The notes under the pieces are model-generated. The model saw only the letters and a list, made by a program, of their open reading frames with translations. It was not told where the DNA came from and did no database searches. Source: Malaya genurostris (taxonomy: Eukaryota; Arthropoda; Insecta; Diptera; Culicidae). Taken from it: 64,000 bases of DNA. Within the stretch, counting starts at the first letter, position 1; every line of letters begins with the position of its first letter. Location of the stretch: positions 86,065,025-86,129,024 of the forward strand of contig NC_080571.1 of NCBI RefSeq assembly GCF_030247185.1, read 5' to 3'. Positions 57,638-64,000 of the stretch are shown in pieces. The position numbers were made by a program, and so were the translations under genes.

Positions 57638-59151
57638 GTCCTCACAAGTCCCTATCTCATGCCTCCCCGAGCGTCTATGATGACATTTGGTCAATAGAAC
57701 GGCGTCGACTGGGTGCTATCGCCTTTTGCGTTAGTAGCAGAATGAGAGGGTGCGAAATGGCTTGTAGGTTGAAGCCCATCCTAAAGTGCAGTGTTTATCA
57801 TAGTATATTACAACATATAATTGTGTTGTTTATTACATCATGTATTATTATTATTATTTTTATTAGAAGAGCGTAACTTACACTGCGATATTACCTGTTA
57901 TATTGTATCATAGCATATCATTTCATATATTATCGTCTTACACTATTTTATGTTATTATATACTATGTTGTATGGTATTATACTGCATTGCATTATATCA
58001 TATTATATTGTATTATATTGTATTATATTTTATTATATTATATAATATTATATTATATTGTATTCTATTGTATTGTGTTATATTGTATTGCATTATGTTG
58101 TATTATATTATATTATATTATAGGGTTTATTATTAGTAGTACTACGTATCTCTGCGCAAAACATAAATTTGTTTTCCTTATAAGTTATCATTTTTAAAGT
58201 AACTTTCAACTAAATGTCAAGGTCGTCACAAGCTGAGCTTCATGCCTACACGTGTGTCTGTGGTGACAAATGGTCGATGGAATGCGTTGATGGCAGAATG
58301 AGAGGATGAGAAATGACATATAAATTCAAGTAATATAATATCATAGCATATCGCAACATATCATTTTATTTATTCTATTATTTATTATATAATTGATTGT
58401 ACTATATTATATTGTTTTTTATTGTTATTTTCATTATTATATTTATTGTTATTATTATTAATTTGTCATCAATAATAATAACATATATTATTTTTATAGA
58501 TGTGGATATTATTATTATTATTAGAAGAGAAATATTCTACTTCCTGCAGTATTGCCAAGATAAGAGCATAACTTACACTACATTAACTGTTATTTTATAT
58601 CATTGTATTATATTATATTAAATTAAAATATATTATATTATGTTATGTTATATTATATTATTTTGTAATCTATTATATCATTTTATGTTATATTAATTTC
58701 ATTACACTATGTTTCATTGTATTTATCAATATAAAACATTTTGCACGGAGGCGTAAAGGGGAGGGAGCATCAGGGCATCGGACGAATTGATGACTGGACG
58801 AGGGATTGTGGATAGCCAGCCCAAGTCACTTGAAGGAAACTTGTTTCCTTCTGAAGGTTTGAAATGAGTCTGACGCGCCCTTCTCAAACAAACCATCAGG
58901 CGGGTTCAAGCATGTATAGCGATATGCTTCATCCATGCACTGGATATTATGGTTGGAAGAGCATCTTTTATTCCCGCGGAATACGAGTAAGTGACTCTAC
59001 TTACGTATCCGCCCAACCCTTTTTGTTCGCTTTTCGGTAACAGCTATAGTAAGAAGGTGAGTGGATGAGTCATATCGGGGCTACTGTAAGTCTACCCGCA
59101 TCCACTGGCAAGTCCTTGAACTGATGGTGGCTTCACTTCACATCACATCAC
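57613..59151 (+). mobile_element. Unclassified retroposon-like insertion with 24-bp target duplication
   Basis: 1539 bp bounded by identical 24-bp copies of ATTAACGAAACACACATTGC(AGGT) at 57589-57612 and 59152-59175. The 3' end is a short-word tail (TTCACATCACATCACATCAC...), as seen in RTE-type LINEs and SINEs. It contains two ~90-bp related blocks (about 57675-57770 and 58240-58320: AGAATGAGAGG.TG.GAAATG), each followed by ATT/TATTA-rich low-complexity DNA (57840-58140 and 58320-58740). The only reading frames are Ile/Tyr/Leu-rich artefacts of that repeat. It splits ORF2 of the L1/Tx1-like LINE. Confidence 0.8.
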
Positions 59152-59175
59152 ATTAACGAAACACACATTGCAGGT

Positions 59176-61309
59176 GAATCTATGTCCACATTCCAACTAG
59201 GCGAAAGAAGACGAAAAAGAACTATGATTACGCAACTTAGGAGTGAGGAAGACGAAATCATCGATCGACCTGAACACATCGAGCAGCATCTACTAGAGTA
59301 CTACACGACACTCTATACAGCGAACGAGACAACCGAAGAAAGAGATGAATATTTCGCCTGCGAGAGAGCTATACCCGAGAACGACGAATCGAACGAAGCA
59401 TGCACGAGTGAAATCACAACTGCCGAGATAAAAGAGGCGATTAAAACTAGCGCTTCGAAAAAATCTCCTGGAACCGATGGAATCCCGAAGGAGTTTTACC
59501 TACACACATTTGATGTTATCCACCGAGAGCTAAATCTTGTAATCAACGAGGCGCTCAATTCAAACTTTCCTGACGAATTTGTGGAAGGCGTGATAGTACT
59601 GGTAAAAAAGAAGGGAACAAATAATACTGCCCTTTCGTATAGGCCCATCACACTTCTGAACTTCGACTATAAGCTCTTATCGCGAATCTTAAAGGCACGA
59701 ATAGAGAACGTAATGAAAAGGCATCGGGTTTTGAGTAACACACAAAAATGTGCCAATACCAACAACAATATTTTTCAGGCAACTCTGTCACTAAGGGATC
59801 GAATAGCACAGCTGATCAACCACCGTCGACGAGGTAAGCTGATCTCTTTCGACCTAGACCACGCGCTCGATCGGGTTAACCGAAGCTTTTTGTTCAGAAA
59901 CATGTGCTCGCTCGGCTTCAATCGTGATCTTGTAAACTTACTTACTAGATTCTCGAACGCATCTTCGTCTCGCTTGCTCGTAAACGGACACCTATCCGCC
60001 GCTTTTCCCATCCAGCGTTCGGTTCCCCAAGGCAGCCCTATCTCCAGTATACTGTTCAGCTTGTATATTCATCCTTTGCTACAACGAATAGAACAAGTAT
60101 GCGGGAATGATCTGGTCGTCGCGTATGCTGATGACATAAGTGTAATTGCTACCACCCACCCACAAGTCGAGCAAATATACGAATTGTTCACTCGTTTCTC
60201 ACGTGTATCCGGGGCGATTTTGAATCTATCTAAAACAACATCGATAGACGTTGGATTCATTAATCGGGACCCCTTAGTAGTGCCGTGGCTACAGACAGCA
60301 ACAACGATCAAGGTACTTGGCATAATATTCACCAATTCTATTCGTGACATGATCAAACTAAACTGGGAAAACTTAGTGGTGAAATTCACACGTCTAATCT
60401 GGCTACACTCGATGAGATCTTCAACGCTTTTTCAAAAAGTCACACTACTCACACATTTATAACTGCTAGAATATGGTACGTAGCCTCTACTGTTCCCCCA
60501 TCAAGTATCCACATAGCGAAATTAACATCTACGATGGGTAATTTTCTATGGCGAGGAATACCAGCGCGAGTACCAATACAACAACTAGCACGAGATAAAG
60601 CCCAAGGTGGACTTAAGTTGCAGTTACCCGCTTTGAAATGCAAGGCATTACTGATCAACCGTCACGCACAGGAAAAAGACTCAATGCCGTACTACAAATC
60701 GCTAGTATTCCTAAACAATCCCAACCAAGTAATTCTACCAACCAATTGTCCCTGTCTGAAATTATACACACACATTTTCCACTCCTACCGGAGCAACTAC
60801 AACAAAATCCTTCGTCCGATCTCATACACCGTTTCTACATAGAAGACACTGAGGAACCTAGAATAGAACGAGAGAACTGGATTCGAGAATGGCATAAGGC
60901 ATGGAACAATATACATTGCACTAAAGGTCTAACTTCGCAACAGCGAAGCGATCTTTACCTATTCGTGAATGGGAAAACCGAACACAGACAACTGCTACAA
61001 GTGATGCAACGCGTCGACAGCGAGAATTGCTTACATTGCACCGCGACAGTGGAAACATTACGACACAAATTTTGTGAATGCCCGAGAGTTGCACCAGCCT
61101 GGCGATTACTTCAACGACATCTTTCATCACTATACGCTTGGAGACGATTGGAATTCGACCACTTGATGGTACCTGTGCTAAACGGAATAAATCATGCAAC
61201 GAAAGCAAAACTCTTGAAATTATTAACAATTTATATAAATTTTGTTAACAAATCCAATACTGTAATTAACATTAATGAATTGGAATTCAATCTTAGATAT
61301 GAATTATGA
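59176..61309 (+). pseudogene. L1/Tx1-like ORF2, reverse transcriptase and C-terminus
   Basis: 426 open codons (59182-60462): SASKKSPGTDGIPKEFYLHT, SYRPITLLNFDYKLLSRILK, GKLISFDLDHALDRVNRSFL (motif A), RSVPQGSPISSILFSLYIHP (motif B) and the catalytic VVAYADDISVIATT. The wording is L1/Tx1-like. A frameshift near 60460 and another near 60650 precede the C-terminal part (60638-61309), which ends with the zinc-knuckle-like CLHCTATVETLRHKFCEC. Catalytic residues are intact, but the frame is broken by the retroposon and these shifts. Confidence 0.88.
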
Positions 61310-61899
61310 AATGTAAATAGTATTTTAAACAAGTAAACGATATTTAAAAAAAAAAAGTCCCTCCAAGAACGCTAAGAGCGCGGAATTTCTTGCGACTCGA
61401 CTTACGAAGAACGGAATATGGTCAGAACGAACCGATTAGGGCAATGTGCAATGTTTTCAATAGTGTGTACGACCTTTTTGACTTTTGTGTATCTAGTGTT
61501 GTTTTCAAGAATAGGCTTTAGAGACTCGGATAGAATATAAGTAGAACTTAATTATTTTTTAGCACTGGACAATGTTTGTATTCGTTAGGCTAATGTTTTT
61601 GAATTGTAACTATGTAAACAAATATGTAAAATGTTAAAAAAGATGATGGGTTTTTACGCGCATTTGATGAATTTCAAATGGGCTTTTCCAACTCCACCAA
61701 AAACTCCATTGAGATCAATCCAGGTCAGATGGAAAGAAATAGATAAATAAATAAAATAAATAAACAAATGTCAGGAACACCTTCCGATTGGTGGAATTGA
61801 ATTTTTCCTTAGTTTCACAGTCAGTTTTCAAAGTAAAATCAGAAAAAAGAAGAATTGGAGCAAAACGGGCATGATAGTGAATTTTGCGGATCTTCTAAC

Positions 61900-62995
61900 A
61901 GACAGCAACTGGTGAACCTCGTCCAAAGCGAAAGTACATAAATCGTCAGGAAAGTCGGTATTTTGGGGTGTGCGTGGTGTAATATTTATCGACTCTCTTG
62001 AGAAAGTAAATACTATCAACAGTGAATATTATATAGCGTTATTGAAGCGTTTGAAGGCAGAAATTGCAAAGAAACGACCGCATATGGCAAAGAAAAAATT
62101 TTTGTTTCATCAAGACAATGTACCGTGTCACAAGTCAATCAAATCCACCGTATTCACTAGATTTGGCTCCCAGTGACTACTGGCTGTTCGAAGACCTGAA
62201 AAAATGCTCGTCGGTAAGATATTTCGCACGAATGAAAAGGTTAACGCTAAAACTGACGCCTTTTATGAGGCAAAAGATCAGGCCCGTGCGCAGGGGGGGG
62301 GGGGGTTTGGGGGTTTTAACCCCCCCCCCCCATGAAGAATTTTTTTAAAATTAAGTTTCATGAACAATGGAGTACTTATTATATTAAAATGCAAATAACT
62401 TGACAATTCATACTACTTTTTCAGAATTTTTTTTTACAGTTTCAATATTGTGGATGACGCAACTTTCTTTTTCAAATTTTGGCGCCTTTCCCACTTTCTG
62501 TCAAGTGTTACTGGAAATGCAGTCATCGATGTTACGCATTTGTATAGTGCGTGCCCGAAGTACCGACTACCACCGCTCTCAATAACGCGCATCTTTTCTC
62601 TAGAGTAAAGCCCAATACTCACATGCAGGGTAACTATTTCTTTTATCGTTTTCGCTAAAAAATGTTCGACAAAATTGCCCCCCCCCCCCCTTTAATGATT
62701 TCTAAGCACGAGCCTGTCAGAATTCGTTTTACATTGTCAATATAGTGGATGAGGCGCCTTTTTCGCCTTTTGGACGCCCACCTCACCCCTTGAACCCCCC
62801 CATGGATGATTCCTGCGCACGGGCCTGCTAAAGATAAATCGTTCTACAAAAGTGACATTTAAATGTCAGAGCGGCGCTAGAAAGATTGCATTGCTCTTGA
62901 TCGAGATTACAATAGTGAATATAGTTAATTTTGAACCAAAAAAAAAATGTTCTCTTTGTTAGGCCCGGGATTTTTCAGCCCATGTGTTAGAACCT
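61900..62995 (+). pseudogene. Mariner (DD34D) remnant, 5'-truncated, split by a hAT MITE
   Basis: The plus strand reads SVFWGVRGVIFIDSLEKVNT with the first catalytic Asp, INSEYYIALLKRL, and KKFLFHQDNVPCHKSIK with the second Asp. After a deletion and frameshift it continues LDLAPSDYWLFEDLKK with the third Asp. Past the hAT MITE (62279-62827) the C-terminal DKSFYKSDI-like end and a 3' terminus (TTAGGCCCGGGATTTTTCAG CCC, about 62960-62985) follow. Stops and shifts make it inactive. The N-terminal half and left terminus are missing at the junction with the Transib-like copy. Confidence 0.85.
62279..62827. mobile_element. hAT-type MITE with poly(G)/poly(C) tracts
   Basis: 549 bp with 16-bp inverted ends CAGGCCCGTGCGCAGG (62279-62294 and 62812-62827), flanked by the 8-bp CAAAAGAT and CTAAAGAT (one mismatch), the duplication size of hAT elements. 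It contains a 13-base G run (62292-62305), C runs near 62321 and 62680, and no coding capacity. It inserted into the mariner remnant. Confidence 0.85.
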
Positions 62996-64000
62996 AAACT
63001 TTGAATAGATCGAGCAAACGAGATTTTATGCCTCCGAGCCGCCTTGACAAAATGATTTCTGGAGAAATGGCCTATCTAAAATCAAATGGCCTATCTAAAG
63101 TTCAAGTTGAGTCTCCAATGATACGTGATTCCGTAAATCTGTACGGAACCAAACATTCGTAGAATTTCTCGAAGTCTGCAGATTCAAGAGAATATTCTTA
63201 GATCTGACATCGTTACTATTATTACTATTCACGGCTTCCACTGTTGAACGATAAATTCACAAAGTAGAAACATATTTAAGAAATAGTACCAAATGCAAAT
63301 TTCCGCAAAGCAATTAAAGCCGTTTAAAATAGTTGAACTTCTTACTGTTGGCAATCAACGTTCTCGACAAAAACGAATTGACTAAAATACTAAATTTCAA
63401 ACACAACCGAAACGTCGAGCAATTTAAGAATTAAATCGTTTGCCTACTGATTTGTGACTGAGAAAGCCGCCAGTACTTATAAAAACTCATCTTCCAGTCG
63501 TTACAACCATCATACAAGTCAAGAACCTCTGAGGGATTTCAGTAAATTACCCTTCGAACATGAAATCAGTAATAATTTGCGAAGTAATATGGACCAGTTG
63601 ATCGATTCTTTTGCGGGAATACAAAGCAGACGTAAATTTTACTAAGTAAATACCATTGAATTCCCTTATCCTCTTATCCTTTCTCCATCTACGCCACAGA
63701 TTAAGTATAGTATTAAATTATAATAATCTGATAACTACCAAACAAGAACGAATAGATATCAGATAAGGCCGGCGAGTAGGTTTAAAAATGAAATACGAAC
63801 ACGTTTACATCATATTGAACATGTCAAATAAAATAATTCGAGAAAAACAACGGCTTGTAATTCGAACAATTTTTCATAACCTACATTTCAATCATGGATC
63901 AGTTGATCTAAAAATATACCAAAGTTCAATCCGATTCCCGTGGACCCCATTCCCGAGGAGGGAGCAGGGTTCTCTAGCGCACCGCGGGATAAAATTCCGA
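62996..64000. other. Intergenic stretch with one doubtful short frame
   Basis: AT-rich sequence. The plus frame 63454-63645 (MTEKAASTYKNSSSSRYNHH ... ending SRRKFY, 63 aa) has a less random composition than its surroundings and could be a last exon, but nothing upstream supports it. No repeats from elsewhere in the window were recognised. Confidence 0.3.

Larger units (their letters stand above)
54260..61356 (+). mobile_element. L1/Tx1-like non-LTR retrotransposon, near full length, with two insertions
   Basis: Without its two insertions the element is about 4.4 kb: ~140-bp leader, ORF1 with RNA-binding-like region and zinc knuckle, ORF2 with endonuclease, reverse transcriptase and C-terminal zinc knuckle, then a poly(A) tail (61346-61356). 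It inserted into the CR1-like LINE, whose coding frame continues on both sides. GTC at 54257-54259 and 61357-61359 is the only possible target duplication. ORF1 and ORF2 are linked by a TAATG overlap at 55421-55425. Confidence 0.85.
53213..61767 (+). mobile_element. CR1-like LINE, 5'-truncated, carrying an L1/Tx1-like LINE
   Basis: The left part (53213-54259) codes for reverse transcriptase; the right part (61357-61767) resumes with the last ~55 codons and a 3' tail ending GATAAATAAATAAAATAAAT. The right part reads in phase with the left: QICINV before the insert, PPRTLRARNFLRLDLRRTEY after it, matching HRRNLRSHRFLSLPIARTNY of the 11-12 kb copy. The flanking ATG (53210-53212 and 61768-61770) may be a short target duplication. 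Confidence 0.85.
52858..61899. mobile_element. Transib-like element, second copy, split by nested LINEs
   Basis: Bases 52858-53212 match 18274-19150 of the first copy (ATGAAATAAATTGGGGTAAA, one to two 163-bp monomers) and parts up to 19510. Bases 61768-61899 continue with ATGTCAGGAACACCTTCCGA through GCGGATCTTCTAAC, matching 19505-19645. In the first copy these are adjacent; here 8.5 kb of LINE DNA separates them. Both outer ends are missing, the right one at a junction with a mariner remnant. Confidence 0.85.

Noticed and set aside
57903..58136. Ile/Tyr/Leu-rich hydrophobic frames resembling membrane peptides
   Set aside because: Encoded by TATTA/TATTG low-complexity DNA inside the retroposon insert.

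Overview
The window looks like a stretch of nuclear heterochromatin or intergenic DNA from a culicine mosquito, most likely Aedes-like. The inference rests on a Feilai-type tRNA-derived SINE, a Juan-type LINE 3' end, several ITmD37E and DD37D transposons and very dense AT-rich repeats. All family names come from recognising sequence and protein motifs by eye; no database was searched. I found no host protein-coding gene I can defend. Almost every credible coding region belongs to a mobile element and, with one exception, is broken.

Layout. 1-9 kb: an inverted tRNA-like remnant, a long (TA)n array containing an apparently intact DD37D transposon (932-2243, 344-aa transposase), three fragments of an I-group LINE, a dispersed repeat family called R here, and a mariner scrap. 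9.4-14.9 kb: a degenerate TAACGC-rich satellite, interrupted by Feilai SINEs and a CR1-like LINE that itself carries a SINE in its reverse-transcriptase motif. 15-20 kb: another R copy, a candidate TATA promoter, and a 2.1-kb foldback element (17650-19758) with CACAGTG ends and a CGTTG target duplication, which I call Transib-like. 20-32.5 kb: three ITmD37E elements and a second DD37D element, a Harbinger scrap, foldback MITEs, and two copies of a small coiled-coil gene of unknown function.

33-47 kb: two nearly identical, convergently oriented Jockey-clade LINEs (35036-39222 plus; about 42500-46692 minus) that share the same inactivating lesions and the same TATA/initiator block. The 3.3-kb spacer between them has no recognisable gene. 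47-52 kb: sparse, with a MITE/satellite composite, a SINE-like piece and the truncated Juan-type LINE.

52.8-63 kb: a nest of insertions. A Transib-like copy was hit by a CR1-like LINE (53213-61767). That LINE was hit by an L1/Tx1-like LINE (54260-61356), which was itself hit by a TA-flanked MITE (56026-57163) and by a 1.5-kb retroposon-like insert with a 24-bp target duplication (57613-59151). A mariner remnant carrying a hAT-type MITE follows.

The most interesting signals are the Transib-like element whose two ends both read heptamer, 12-bp spacer, nonamer like a V(D)J recombination signal; the pair of defective Jockey copies sharing lesions and a conserved upstream promoter; and the R repeats, which carry a hairpin and downstream motif resembling replication-dependent histone 3' ends.
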